A program made the translations under genes and the position numbers. A DNA stretch of 64,000 nt from Trametes villosa. Lineage: Eukaryota; Basidiomycota; Agaricomycetes; Polyporales; Polyporaceae. The DNA is taken from assembly GCA_002964805.2 (NCBI GenBank), contig PUDQ02000102.1, positions 186,001 to 250,000 of the forward strand, given 5' to 3'. The notes beneath the pieces are model-generated. The model was not told the DNA's origin. It worked only from the letters and a program-made list of their open reading frames with translations, and did no database searches. Of this stretch, positions 23,921 to 35,606 are shown piece after piece. Each line of letters begins with the position of its first letter. Within the stretch, counting starts at the first letter, position 1.

Positions 23921-24583
23921 CGAGACATTCGGTCCTGGACGCGGAGGTTCCCCGTCCCTAGCTAGACCGGACGGCGATGGCCCGTCTCTCAGAGGACCTG
24001 CGCAGCATACGGCGCATGTCTCAGCGCTGTGCGCGAGATTTACGCCAACGCCGCGGTGGGACGGGCGAGCGACGAATATATTTCGTCCGGAAATGCGAAA
24101 ATGCCTATGCGCGGCGGACAGGATGAGTAGCGTGCATTGGCAGAAAACGGAAAATACGCACTTTACGGGCGAGTTTCTGCACGATCCGGGCGTATGCGGT
24201 GTCGTCCGGCAGGGGGCGCTCGCGCGCGGTCGATATATGCACTCCGCGCGGGTGGCCGGGGCGCAGGCGGGCGGGAAACGGCGGCGGAAGGGCGCAGAGC
24301 GCGTCGGAGGCGGGGAGCAGAGACGAGCAGCGGCCAGCCGGGAGTAGCAGCTCCAGGCAGTGTGAACTCGCGGCTCGAGCGTCGAGAGCAGGGCAAGGCG
24401 GGAGGGAGAGAGGACCGGGCCCTGCGAAAGACGCGGTCAAGCAGCGTCGGCGGGCGCCTAGTGCGGGGCGCGATCGCAGCGCGTGTCGTCATCGCCGCCC
24501 GTCTCGCCGCCCACACCCTGCGCCTCACAGGGCGCATGAGACGTCGCGAGGAGGGAGGTCGCGCTCCCATCGATCGTTGCAGG

Positions 24584-26365
24584 CCGTTTGTGAACGGCGG
24601 AAGAGACTTCTCCTCGAGCACTCTCGCTGTGGCTTACGATCACGTGAAACGCGTTGACTGGCGCGTCTTGGGCGCCAACGCCTTCGCTGCACTGACCACC
24701 ACCAGCCACATCCTACACCTGCTTCTCTATCCGCTCTAGGCAGCCGCTGCCGACGCTGAAGCTCGGGGAGGGGGAGATATGCCCAAGGCATCAGCAGCGG
24801 AAACTACTAGCAAGCAGGTCCAGCTCTTAGAGAGCAAGGTACGTCGCGTCTCTCCGCGGAGTGCACTGGCCGTTCTCAGCATACACCCAGTTAAACAAGC
24901 TGCGATGGATCAATAACGACCTCAACAAGCAGATATTTGACGCTTCTCACCACGGGCATCGGCTTGCAGGGAAGCTCGGCTACCAGAGCCTCGAGGAGGC
25001 GGAGGCCGCCCTTGCCACTCAGGTCGCGGAGGACGGACAAAGCCAGCTCGAGCAGCTCAGCCAACACCCCAACGAGGAGCTCGCGTCTCATGTCCAAGAG
25101 CTCCAGTCGGAGCTTCTCAAACACATCAACCTGGGCAAGACCACGCTCACCGCGTTGACCGATGCGGTAGAGGGGATGTCGGCGCTGCGCGACGAGAACG
25201 CGACTCTCCGCGCTGAGCTCGGCAGGATATCCGCCAATGCGGGCAAGGACGCCCCTGCCCCCGCCCCGGCTCCCTCAGAGGTCGACTACCTCCGTGAGGA
25301 GCTCGCCACCCTGCACAAGCAGTACGCCGATCTGCAGGAGGCGAAGGCGCGAAGCGACGCCAAGCACGCGGAGGACTTCGGGCTCTGGCGAGGGTTCAAG
25401 GAGTGGCTCTTCGGGGAGGAACGCAAGGAGAACGAGGATACCGAGGAACCCGCGTCGAAGCGCAGGAAGTTAAGTCCGACGAGCGACGACAAAGAGAACG
25501 CCGGCAGTGTGAGTCCACATCGCCTCCCAGATGCAGAGCGGGAGAGGCGGTTTGGCAATGTCAAACGCCGCCTGCAACGGACGGGCCGGTCTTCAGGTGT
25601 GTGTGCTGTGTTCCAGTGAAGTCACCCTTGTTTATTAGTGGACAAGTAGCCCCAAAGACGTCTCGGAGAAAGACAGTCGTCTTGGGGTCTCGGAACCTCA
25701 ACTCCGCATCCGCCCAACCACCTCTTCCTGGTCCCTCCACGTCGAAGCTAGCGGAAACGCCTTCCCAGTTGTCCAAGCGAGGCGCTGGCAGCGATGCAGC
25801 AGTTCCACACCGCGAGGTTCTCGCCTCGTCCGAGACAGAACCAGACTCGCAGCGTAAGCTCTTTCCCAAGCACGCTACGCTGCATACACTAACGTCTCAC
25901 AGCCATAGCTTACCTCTATCCGTCCACGATTGACGTCACTGCGGTGCCCTCGACAATACCGCAGAAGCGACCGCGTTCGCCTGTTCTCGACCACGACTCA
26001 TCGGAGACCGAGATCGAATCGCAGGGTATGCTCTTTCCCCTCTAGCAGATGCGTGTATCTCATGGATATGTCCAGCTCCGAGCTACTTTTTCCCGTCTCA
26101 AATGGAACCTGAGCCATCCGCGCGCATTACGGGCGCAACACCGAAGCCACAACCTGCGATTCGACGTGCTGCACAGCTGTTCACCCCGGTCTCTGCACCG
26201 CGGCCACAGCAGCGCCGGAAGGGTAAAGAGAACGCCCGGTCGTCTCCTGAGAATGCAGCACCTCCTTCCTCCGAGGCGCCATCTTCGGACCCGTTCCGCA
26301 CGCGCCAGCGGGTCGTTCCCCAAGAGGACGTCAAGCCGGTGTTACCTGATACCCCAATGTCCCTT
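24584..26365 (+). repeat. Segmental duplication, copy B (partner 11246-13033)
   Basis: This is the copy in which the gene is complete. It includes about 195 bases upstream of the start codon. The upstream DNA beyond 24584 is unlike that of copy A, where the SYF2 gene lies next door, so the duplicated unit includes the promoter but no neighbouring gene. Confidence 0.9.
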
Positions 26366-27171
26366 GGACCGAGGAAGGGTAAGGAACGACTCGTGTTGGA
26401 GAGCGTCAAGGCTGGGGAGAACGACGAGAATGCCGCCCCCAGTACGAGCAGTGGCAAGAAGCGTCCGGACGATTACTCTGCCTTCAAGGGCCGGGGACGC
26501 TATGCAGCAGAGCTACGGTGAGTTGCTCGTGCTCCTGGCTTCGCTGCGCTGTGCAGAATGGATGGTGTTGACGTGTGTCTGTCAGCGCTGCTAAGGAGAC
26601 GATCAATGCGCACTACGAGCTCGACCCGGCGCACAACAGCGGCGTCGGCTTCCAGTACGAGGAAGTCGTGCGCGACAAGCAGCGGCGTAAACAGATGCAC
26701 GCAGGCGACTGCGAGTGCTGCCGCGAGGTGCGTCGCTCTTGTGTCTCTGTCCTACGGCTTACTCAGGCAACTTTCCGCGCGAATAGTACTACGAAGCTGT
26801 CGGACCGCTCCCACCACGCGCCCAGGCACCGCTGTGGCGTTCTCCCGACTCGACACCCTCGAAGCCGCCGCGTGGCGACTCGTTCGGGGACGTGACGGCG
26901 GCGGCGATCGAGGAGCACAAGCAGGCGATCTCGCGGCACCGGCAGCATTGGCCACGCGCAAAGACTCCGCCAGGGTACTGGAACATCGGCTTCCCCGACA
27001 CGCAGGAGGTTGCTGCGATGAATGCAGAGGCAGCGCGTATGCACGAGCAGAAGCGTGCCATGGTCGCGCAGGAGGCTGAGTGAGTGGTGTGGCGCCTGCG
27101 TGCGGTACGCTTCCGATGCTGATGCCTGTTTTTCGTGGTATAGGCGCGGCGGGAGATTCAAGAGGCGATGA
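24779..27171 (+). CDS. SAE2/CtIP-like DNA-end resection factor, complete
   Basis: Eight exons give roughly 680 residues. The start MPKASAAETTSKQVQLLESK leads into an N-terminal coiled coil of about 250 residues, then a long Ser/Pro/Lys-rich disordered middle (TSRRKTVVLGSRNL, PRSPVLDHDSSETEIES). The C-terminal CtIP/SAE2 domain (PF08573 type) has HAGDCECCREYYEAVGPLPP, SRHRQHWPRAKTPPGYWNIG and FPDTQE; the Cys pair and the RHR...P.TPPG.W...FP motif are the family hallmarks. It ends GGRFKRR. CtIP/Sae2, when phosphorylated by CDK, activates the Mre11-Rad50 nuclease to clip DNA ends in recombination and meiosis. Seven GT..AG introns, mostly about 50 bases, can be read. ATG 24779 is preceded by GGGGGAGAT, as in copy A. 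This is the only functional copy in the window. Confidence 0.88.
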
Positions 27172-27878
27172 CGACGACTATGGACTCTTATGGATATGTA
27201 TCACAGGATTATCTTACTGACACACGCTTCATGTTTAAGCGGAATCGCTTTGTATGATATACATACAATACTCTTGGCCGTTATGCAGGCATCGACGCTA
27301 CGTACTCCTTGTGCTTGCCGCCACTTAACTGACGTCTTCCGCGCGGCAGAGCATGCATCGTTGGTTATTTCCAGTCGTTCGCGACAGCATCTCTCCGGAA
27401 CTCCCCGCTTGCACTGCTGCCCGTGAACAACTCACCCAACCACCCGGTCGCAAGACGCGTGAACACCTTGTGGTAGAAGCATCGCCTTGAATAGCTGGGA
27501 TGTGGCACTCGGTGCTCCGCCGTCTGCAGCCAGGGCGAACGTTACTGCAGCGTCGCTCCGATGAACGTGCTACTAGGCCTTTCGCTCGCTCTGTCTCCCC
27601 GTTTGTGCCCCTTGAGTGAACGTTCCGCGGCCGTAACTTGTGTCATTCCACCAGTACCCATACCACTGTGCCGAAGACGGCGTTACATCTGTCCCGACAT
27701 ACCCTATCGACCCTGCTTCCCTTGCGTAGCTGCACGGTTTGTTCCGCCTACCATGGCACCCGGCCCTCAAGGTAATCAAGGATGATATATATACAGGGGC
27801 CAGTCCTGCTTGGGTTAATACAGCTCACAGGGAATACGCCAGCGACGACATACCTGACCACAACATCCCAGCGCTAAC
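27172..27878. other. Intergenic stretch without recognised gene
   Basis: Seven hundred bases between the SAE2/CtIP gene and the tRNA. Short open frames here have no domain, no splice-supported extension and no repeats that I can see. A TATATATA run near 27786 is about 90 bases upstream of the tRNA. Confidence 0.4.
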
Positions 27879-27949
27879 GCATTAATGGGGTAGTGGTAAC
27901 CTGGGTCGTTGCCATCGACCCGCCGGGGGTTCGATTCCCCCTTAATGCA
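27879..27949 (+). tRNA. tRNA-Gly (anticodon GCC)
   Basis: A 71-base cloverleaf with no intron. Acceptor stem GCATTAA pairs with TTAATGC, discriminator A. The D arm holds GGGTAGTGGTAACC. The anticodon stem GGTCG/CGACC closes the loop TTGCCAT with anticodon GCC. The T arm is GGGGG-TTCGATT-CCCCC. Box A-like and box B-like (GGTTCGATTCC) internal promoters are present, as expected for RNA polymerase III. Confidence 0.95.
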
Positions 27950-28221
27950 ATCAGCGGTATACTGCTTTTTGTGCTCTCCACGCTTCTCCACGGCGACTCA
28001 CTTTCAAGTTTCAGCCAATAGGGCATGGGCATAGATGACCACAGCTCCGTTAATGCGTAGGCAAGAGCAAGTGTACACGCGAAGTCGCTACGAAGGTCTA
28101 CCAACATTGGCTACGAATGAATCGGGCATCTAGCCAGCTGAGCAGTGCACCAGCTCGCTCTTTGCCTCTCGTCCACCACCACAACCGTAACTAAACTCAA
28201 TATTACACTCCTCCCGGCATC

Positions 28222-30001
28222 ATGTCTCCTTATCGAGACCTCGGGCGTGCCTCATACAACCCCAACCCTCTATCTGACACTGCATGCCACCGCGCCCTAC
28301 GATGTGCTGAGATTTTCGACCTAGTCCTTCACGAACTCTACTCGTGGGACCGCCGGAGCAGAGCTCGTACCTCCCGCAGCGTCGCTCTCTCTTGTCGGGC
28401 TTTCCTCGATCCCGCGGTTGCGGTACTCTGGAGCGATCTGCCTGATATGCAGCCCTTGTATACCATTCTCATCCCGGAGGACGTCTTGAAGTCCTTTGCA
28501 CAGCGTTGGAAGTGGCTGCCATCTGGCAGTGCTGCGCCTGTGAGTGCGCCCACTGGCACCTAGAATTCGTTACAACGCTGATACCTGGTGTGTACAGCTG
28601 CAGAGCGAGAAAGTGCCTCAGCCTCATACCGAGGCATGGTCGCGCTTCCTCCGCTACGCGGCGCTCGTCAAAACACTGCGCGACTTCGCGCTCAGAGGCT
28701 ACGAGGTTGAGCTCTTCCCCCTCCTAGTTGGCCGGAACTGTGGGAGAACGCTCCTACCATCCTTGCAGCATTTCGGGTATGACTACCAGGGTGGGAAATC
28801 AAGCTCAGAAGCCGCACGCTTGAGACAGCTATCCCTACTCGCGTCTCCCGCCGTGCGTACCGTCGAGCTTCGCGGCGATGTCTACGACTCGGAAGTACTC
28901 ATCTTCCAACGTCACCTTGTTCCAACGCTCGAAGAGGCCTTTCCGTCCCTGAGGTCGCTAGTCCTCGACTTGTGCGCTCCATGGGCTGCACCCCCCCAGT
29001 TTTTTGCTGGCTTTTCCATCTTGCGGCGGCTGCAGAACCTCACAATCGTCCAACCGGGCTTTCGTCTTGGGCCCACTCACCTGCAAACACTGCTCTCCGC
29101 GCTCCCGCAGCTCGAAACCCTCGAGATGCGCGCCGCGGATTTCGGTGTGCTACAATCCGAGCAAGGACGCGCCCCCGCGCAGTCTCTCCGCCGCCTCGGC
29201 TGTCAGGGTACGTGGGAGGAGCTCGCAGTGCTGCCGTCTTTCCTCCGATGTCCTGCCCTGGAGGAACTCGCCCTAACGATGTGGCCCACCGTCGGCGGTC
29301 CGGCTTCCCAGGTCAACTGTAGTACGCTTTACCGGGGCGCCCGCGAGGTTGCGAACCCACAGTTCTCCCCCGGCCTTCGCAGGTTCACCCTGGAGGCGCG
29401 TACGTCGCACCAGCTCAGACGCACCCATGGTACGCCAGACCCGGAGCGCATGTCCATCGCGGACATCCTCGGGCCCCTCTCTGCGCTGGAGCATCTGGAG
29501 GACGTACACTTCGGCATGACGTTCGAGACCCGCGACACATTCCTGCAACCATACTTTGGAGACGACGACATGCGTGCGGTGGCCGTCGCACTGCGGCGTG
29601 TCCAGGACCTGTCGCTGCATCTCGAGTACCCACCGGCGGGCACCTTACCCTCGCCTGCACCCACGCTCCTCTCGCTCGTTCACTTCGCCACCCTTTGCCC
29701 ACGACTCGTCAGCCTGTCCATACCGCGGGTTGACCCTCTTGCACCCCTTCCTGCAATAGTACCCGAGGAGCAGCCACCGTGCGTGACGCTGCGAACCCTG
29801 CGCCTTACCAAACACTATCCTCCTTGTGCGCTTGAACGCTTCGCCGCGTTCCTGCACGGCCTCTTTCCACACTTGGATGTCTCTTCATGCACCATCTGCG
29901 AGGACAGCACGATAGAAGCCACCACGAAGGATCATCTGCGAGCTCTTCAGGCGGCTCCGGCACGCGTGACGCGGGCCCATAATTGCTTGCAGGCTTCGTA
30001 A
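28222..30001 (+). CDS. F-box/LRR-like protein
   Basis: Two exons give about 575 residues. The first 100 residues resemble the loose F-box of basidiomycetes (CAEIFDLVLHELYSW ... SVALSCRAFLDPAVAVLWSDL). One intron follows SGSAAP, from GTGAGT to CAG at about 28599. The second exon carries leucine-rich, irregular repeats (LVPTLEEAFPSLRSLVLDL, LRRLQNLTIV, LLSALPQLETLEM, LRCPALEELAL, LEHLEDVHF, LCPRLVSLSIP), typical of the substrate-recognition part of SCF ubiquitin ligase adaptors. Such genes form large, fast-changing families in mushrooms, so no target can be named. The start is the first ATG of the frame. It stands alone, some 270 bases after the tRNA. Confidence 0.8.
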
Positions 30002-30715
30002 TATATGATCGTCCCCGGTCCCGACGGTTACGAATACTTGCAGGCTCATGGATATGGCTTTGTACCTCCAAGGCTAGGGTCTGACAAATGCGCGTACGCA
30101 CTGTGTATACAGTATCATGATGCTTGCCCCCCATAGTGTACTTCTGTAGTACGACTGCACCGCCACAAAACACTTTTCGCTCCCGCGGCGGCAGCTCCTT
30201 CCGACGAAGCGACTCACGCACTTTAATCCATCGACGACGAGCAAGTCGTTTCTGTGTGCTGATTCTATCGTCCCGCTGCCTAGAACCGTACCGTCGGCGT
30301 GAATCGAGGAGCGCAAGGCCAAAGTATTCCAGGAATCGGCATTCAGGAATGGCCGGCCTGGAACACCCGAGTCGCTTACATGTATTCCCGCTCCGCGAAA
30401 ATGGTACACGCCGGCGCCTACCCGGGATAACCCAGAAAGCGTCCGCGACGTTGCGCAACGCTCGAAGCCGTCGTCGGCACATTCCAAAGTCGGTTGTCGA
30501 CTGGCCAGGATGGTCGCCGGTGCTTTCTTCCGACCCGCGCACGCGACGATCAGAGCGCGCCGTCCCCCTCGGCCGAGGCGCGACTGTGATTACGACGACG
30601 CGCCACAACGAGCAGGAGGATTGCCGGGCCCGGATGTAGCCCGACCGTCTTACGCCCAGGGCATACACAACTCTGTCTCGTACTCTCACCACCGGCCAGC
30701 TGTCCCCTTGCCGCC
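30002..30715. other. Intergenic stretch without recognised gene
   Basis: About 700 bases between the F-box gene and the acyl-CoA synthetase gene. Minus-strand open frames overlap several plus-strand ones and show no domain. The last 100 bases should hold the promoter of the downstream gene. Confidence 0.4.
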
Positions 30716-33551
30716 ATGTCGCTCTTTCGATCCCCTATTCCCTACGTCGAGCCGCGCGACGACCTCACTATACCCCAGTTCGCGTTCAGCGAGACGTTCG
30801 CGCACCCGACCAAGTCGGAGCACGTCGGCAAGTTCCCATGCATGATCGAGGAGGAAACAGGGCGGAAGGTCTATCTCTCGGAGGTACGTGTCTCAGGAAT
30901 GTGCCTCCGCGAAGCGAAACGTCGTCTCTGAGTGCGCGCAATGATAGTTGCAATACCGAACGGATGCGCTCGCGAGAGCTTTCAGCGCTTTGTACAATAT
31001 TCGTGCGTAACGCGTCAGCCGTGAACGGAAGCGACGCTAACGTACTCCAACTGATACCAGGGGACGGAGACATTGGTTTGTAGGTTGCGCTTAGGCCATG
31101 TGCATGTTGCTGATATGATCGTAACTGTAGTTTCGCTTTACCTTCCTAACCATGTCGGTAAGTGCCACTAAGCTGTATCGCCTGTCTAAGACTTTATACT
31201 CACCTTCTACCTCCAGACTACCCTGCGTTGACTTGGGCAACGCAGAAGCTTGGCGGCATTGTGGCGTACGTATTGTAGGCCACTGCGAAGGGCTGCGAAC
31301 TAATGTTCCCACAGAGCGCTGAGCGCTTCCTTGACTGCTGACGAGCTCGGTACGCGCAACGCCGGTCTGTTCGCAGCCAACGCTCATTGCTCCCTACAGC
31401 ATACCAGCTCACCGTCGCGAAACCGTCTCTCCTGGTCGCCTATGTCGAGAACCTGCCTGCTGCGATCGAAGCTGCGAACGCAGTGAAGCTGCCCCACTCG
31501 CGCATCATTGTGCTCGACGGCCATAAGTCGCCGAAGAAGCTGCCTCTCAAGACCGTCGAGGACCTCGTCAGCGACAAGGTGCTCCCTCCCTACCAAGAGT
31601 ACAAGTTCACAAAGCCGGGCCAGGCGCGCGAGAAGATCGCGTTCCTGTGCTTCTCGTCGGGGACGACCGGGAAGCCGAAGGTATGTACGACGCGTCACCG
31701 AGTACGCAGCGCCGTCTTCTGGGCACAGTGCTAATAGGCATGATATAGGCGGTGGCGATCTCGCACTACAATGTGATCAGCGACTTGATCCAGTTCGCAA
31801 CTTTCTCCGGGGCGAACCAGAACTACGCGCCTCACGACGAGATTCGATTCCGCCCAGGAGACGTAGCTTCTGGAGGTAAGCGCTTCCTGTGCAATAGTGC
31901 TCGATGCGAAGGCTAAGACTTTTTTGTAGTTTTGCCGTTCAGTCGTAAGTAGGGCATTTCTTGAACTGGCTTTGCTACCGACTCACCTTCGCGACAGACA
32001 TCTATGGATTGGTGATCAACGTAAGTCTCTAGCCGTATCTGCATGGTGTTATGTTCTAAAGTTCCGGGTACAGCTGCACGCCATCTTCTACCTCGCTGTG
32101 CGTACTGCAATATCGTAAGACCGTCATGCTCGAGATATTAACGCACACTGCGCAGATGACCGCGGTCGTATCCGCTAAGTTCAACTACGAGCGGTTCCTC
32201 CAGAACATCGACACCTATGGCATTACGCACCTCCTGTGAGCTTGACACAACACTCTCCAATATTTCGAGGCTCGGACTGACCGTCACCAGTATTGTTCCT
32301 CCTCAAGCAGTACTGCTTGTCAAGGTATGCTCCGTTGCCGCTTTTCTCCGCTCAACTCAGCTGATATCCCCTTCAGCACCCCGCCACCAAAAAGTACAAG
32401 CTCACATCCCTCCGCGTCCTCGTCGCGGCCGCCGCGCCAGTGTCTGCCGAGCTCACGACGCAGCTCGTCGAGGCGTTCCCCAAGCTGCAGATCGGCCAGG
32501 GCTACGGTCAGCGCCCTCTCTCGTCCTATCTCGCCCGACACTCACGCTCAGCATCACTGCATTAAGGCATGACCGAGACGACGGCGGCCGTCACCGTGGT
32601 GCGTTTCGCCGCCAGCGACTTCTTGACACCTTCGCACTGACGGGCCTGACGCGCTCCTAGTTCCCCATCACCCAGAAGGTCGGCACGCTTGGCAGCGCCG
32701 GCCAGCTCGTCCCCGGGATCGTCGCGAAGGTCGTCAAGGCGGACGGCTCCCTCGCTGGCGTCGGCGAGCCCGGAGAGCTGCTCCTCAAGGGCCCGCAGAT
32801 CGCGCTCGGGTACTACAAGAACGAGCAAGCGTACGTGGCCGACCATCGTAATGTGAACGTTGCCGTTCTGACTTGCCTCGCTTGACAGGACGAAGGACAC
32901 TTTCATTGACGGGTGAGTATCGTGTGCGTGCATCGATGCGGAGCCGCCAAGACTGACCAGCGTGGGCATCAGCTGGCTGAAGACCGGCGACGAGGTGCTT
33001 TTCGCGGAGAACGGCGACATGTTCGTGACGGACCGCATCAAGGTTTGCAGCTTTCTCCGTTTCCGACCCGTCCTCCAAATGCCCTAACGATGATTTCCGC
33101 CGCTCCACAGGAGCTCATCAAGGTCAAGGGCAACCAAGTCGCGCCCTCCGAGCTCGAGGGCCACCTTCTCGACCACCCCGACGTCGCAGACGTTGCCGTG
33201 ATCGGCATCCCCGACGACTTCGCCGGCGAGGCCCCGCTCGCGTACGTCGTCCTCAAGCCCGCCGTCGCCGCCTCCGTCGCGAAGACGCCCGCGCTCGCGG
33301 ACGAGGTCAAGGCGCGCCTGCAAAAGGTACGCATTCTCTCCTGGCAGAGATGCGGTGTAGAAAGCTGACGCGCGACGGGGGCTGCACAGCACGTCTCCGC
33401 GACGAAGTCGAAGTACAAATGGCTCACGGGCGGCGTTATCTTCATCGACGCGATCCCGAAGAGCCCGAGCGGGAAGATCCTCCGGAGGGTGCTCCGGGAC
33501 CAAAGCAAGGCGCTGCGCCTGCAGGCGCAGAAGACGACCGCAAAGCTCTGA
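30716..33551 (+). CDS. 4-coumarate-CoA-ligase-like acyl-CoA synthetase, peroxisomal
   Basis: A gene split by more than ten short introns codes for an ANL-family adenylating enzyme of about 560 residues. Motifs in order: N-terminal [36 protein letters not shown]; the P-loop-like AMP site [107 protein letters not shown]; and the catalytic lysine motif [13 protein letters not shown]. The enzyme first adenylates a carboxylic acid, then forms the CoA thioester. The last three residues AKL form a type-1 peroxisomal signal, so it probably acts in peroxisomes. In fungi such enzymes serve phenylpropanoid or fatty acid breakdown; the substrate cannot be read. It ends 13 bases before the inverted terminus of the large element. 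Confidence 0.9.
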
Positions 33552-33563
33552 GCGTCCGACACA

Positions 33564-33617
33564 GGGGACAAAGCCCGATGTTTGCGTGAAAAACATGCCG
33601 TTGATATGCCAGAAAAG
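33564..33617 (+). repeat. Left terminal inverted repeat
   Basis: The first 20 bases match the reverse complement of 63954-63973 with one mismatch (GGGGACAAAGCC, then C against A, then GATGTTT). Weaker similarity goes on for about 54 bases. It lies 13 bases after the stop codon of the acyl-CoA synthetase gene. Confidence 0.75.
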
Positions 33618-33630
33618 GAAAAACCATCCG

Positions 33631-34120
33631 CGCCATAGTGTATACCCCACCATGACAAAGACATAGCGGGAATCTATCATATGTTCCCATGCACATTACA
33701 GCCATGTTTCGAGATTTGAACATTGCGTGAACATGCCGGTCATGTTGCTGTCTCAAACATGGCGGAGAGCACTGCGCGAACATCAGACATGTTCGCGGCA
33801 TATTTGCCCTGGCGAAGTGGCCCAGAAATGACAAAAACATGACTAATGTTTCAGGCGCTGTGTCTAAACGGTGTTTTGTCCCATAACGTGCCAAAAATGG
33901 GCAGTATGTGCTCGCCATTTCCGGCGTCCAAACATGGCTTGAGAACATAGAGGGAACAAACCAAGTATACACTGCATGTTCTTGGAGAGAACATCGCAAA
34001 TATGTACAAAGAACCTTTACAAATATTCCTCGCATGTATTCTACGTGTTGTCTCGGCATACACGCCGCCCCCATCTTTTCTACTCTTGCCATATTTCCGC
34101 CATGTTTTCCCAGGAAAACA
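33631..34120 (+). repeat. CATG-rich 490-bp direct repeat, left copy
   Basis: Almost identical to 63470-63958 in the same orientation; I see one substitution and one single-base indel near the right end. It holds twelve CATG words and many ACATG/CATGTT variants. It ends in a short palindrome, ATGTTTTCC-CA-GGAAAACAT, and has no credible coding capacity. The CATG words resemble the repeated subterminal transposase-binding motifs of DNA transposons. Confidence 0.9.
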
Positions 34121-34469
34121 TAGCAACTCAAATCGGGCCACAGATCGCGCTGCGAATCGCTGTGTGATTCAGCGCCCGACTCGCAGAGCCATTCGCATAA
34201 TGATTCGCACCGTACCAACGGCGATTACAACGTAGGGTATATATATACATCAGGCATATTGCCACTTCTCAGTAGATGCCGCTAATGCGCTGCTGTAGGA
34301 CGCAGACGACGAAGGGGGCGAAGGGGGCGAAGGGGGTGCTTGACATACCGGAAACCGCCCTGACCGCCAGGACTGCCGACCTTGATGGCGTACCGATGTT
34401 GAGTAGAACATTGCAGGTGGGGATGCATGCTAAGACGAAGCAGAGGCAGGACATGCAGCGTGCGGGGCG
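34121..34469. other. Left spacer between direct repeat and outer arm
   Basis: No gene. It holds several copies of CGAATC/GATTCG words (34145-34215), a TATATATATA run near 34240 and a short GGGGGCGAA tandem at 34313-34337. It is unlike the right spacer except for the GATTCG words. Confidence 0.5.
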
Positions 34470-35606
34470 GATCACGGCATGTTGTCGAGTCGCCACGCAC
34501 CAGTATACGCCTCTGGATAACCGTCGATGCGCGTCCCTCCGAGGATTCTCCAGGGGCGCGTCGCGGCCTCACCTGCTGGCATTACGGTCGGTAGCCCTCT
34601 GCTAGACGCATGCTCCGGATGCCACAGTGTACACCCCATAGCGCATACGCAAGCGTTGCGGACGTCGCCATGGGTGAACACTGTGTCGCGGAGCACGCGC
34701 GCGCGCCACGCGGGAGCTCCGTGCTCCAGTGGTAGTCGGCGGAAAGCGTCCTCGCGGCAGCGTCATCGACGAGCGGCGCGCCCATGGCTACTCCGGTCGG
34801 AGGCGACGAGGAAATGCTCGTTGTAGCGGGCGATAGCGGCGTGTTCCGCCGGGGCGTGGATGTTCGTGTTCTGGGTCGGGACGTGCATGGCGAGGGCCAA
34901 CTCCGGAAGCTTGAGGTGTAGGCGGTGTCGAACAGCGGAGTGTCTACAGGAAAGCGTGAGTGCTCGGCAGACGAGGTTCGTGTGCGCTGACCAGATTGGT
35001 CGCGCGCCCCGATGGTTGGGAGCTGAACGCGGATGTCATGAGGGTGAGGAGGACTAAGAACATCCGCGATTCACCGATGATTCGAAGGAGGGCCCGAATG
35101 GTGAGCGAGGTACTGCAGGTGAGCGACTGAAGAATCCGGGCGATAATATGCCGATAGGAGCTCATGTCGCTTTCACACGGACAGGACCTGGCTCAACAGA
35201 CAGCAGGGGGTCCGCTACGATCGTGGATAGTCGTGGCACTACGAGCAGTGTGGTAGAACGAGCTACCCTCCGAGTCGTAGGACGAGATGGAGAGTCGATG
35301 AAAGCGAAGAAACCACTTACTTTGTCCAGGATCTCGCCGATCGGCTCGAGACACTCCTCTGCACAGCGTCAGCCGAGACTATGGGCTCGATGGGCAATGC
35401 GTTGGGGTTTAGTTTGGTGCGGGATTGCTCGAGGGTAGTAGGAATGCGCCTTCGTCGCGGCGGAGCGGGTGAGAGAAGCGAGTACAAAGCGCTCAGCGCT
35501 CAGCTCGGAATCCCCGCGTCCGGAAGCGCCCGTTAGTCCCGCGTGAGCCGCGGCACGCACCGCACCGCAGCTCACTCACCACGGCCCAGCTACGCTTCCT
35601 CAGGTG
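34470..35606 (+). repeat. Outer inverted repeat, left arm (1,137 bp)
   Basis: Reverse complement of 61895-63031, with the same length and only a few substitutions seen (one near 34484, one in CTGGATAACC against CTGGAGAACC, one near 35432). On the minus strand it shows an apparently decayed coding trace (HVPTQNTNIHAPAEHAA, then RYNEHFLVASDRSSHG near 34790-34880), which I cannot name. Confidence 0.92.

Larger units (their letters stand above)
13080..24583. other. Gene-poor, GC-rich, repeat-relic region
   Basis: About 11.5 kb with no protein I can defend. Long open frames exist on both strands (for instance 20385-21869 plus and 21849-22535 minus), but they are Arg/Pro/Ala/Ser-rich, overlap on opposite strands, and have no domain or conserved splicing; they follow from high GC content. 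What can be seen are decayed direct repeats at three places and one pair of inverted repeats, listed separately, and many copies of short motifs such as ACTCACC. This looks like old transposon or satellite debris lying between the two SAE2/CtIP copies. Confidence 0.6.

Noticed and set aside
33631..33640. CACTATGGCG (minus strand) as a CACTA terminus
   Set aside because: The word lies at the edge of both direct repeats but in the same orientation, so it cannot form the two inverted ends of one CACTA element.
33442..34218. Open frame across the CATG-rich direct repeat, also at 63422-63931
   Set aside because: It exists because the repeat has few stops in that frame. The two copies lead into unrelated sequence, and the protein is Met/Cys/His-rich without any domain.
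35148..35438. 96-codon frame in the outer inverted arm (also 62063-62353)
   Set aside because: Antisense to a coding-like trace on the other strand and without homology known to me; both copies agree only because the DNA is duplicated.
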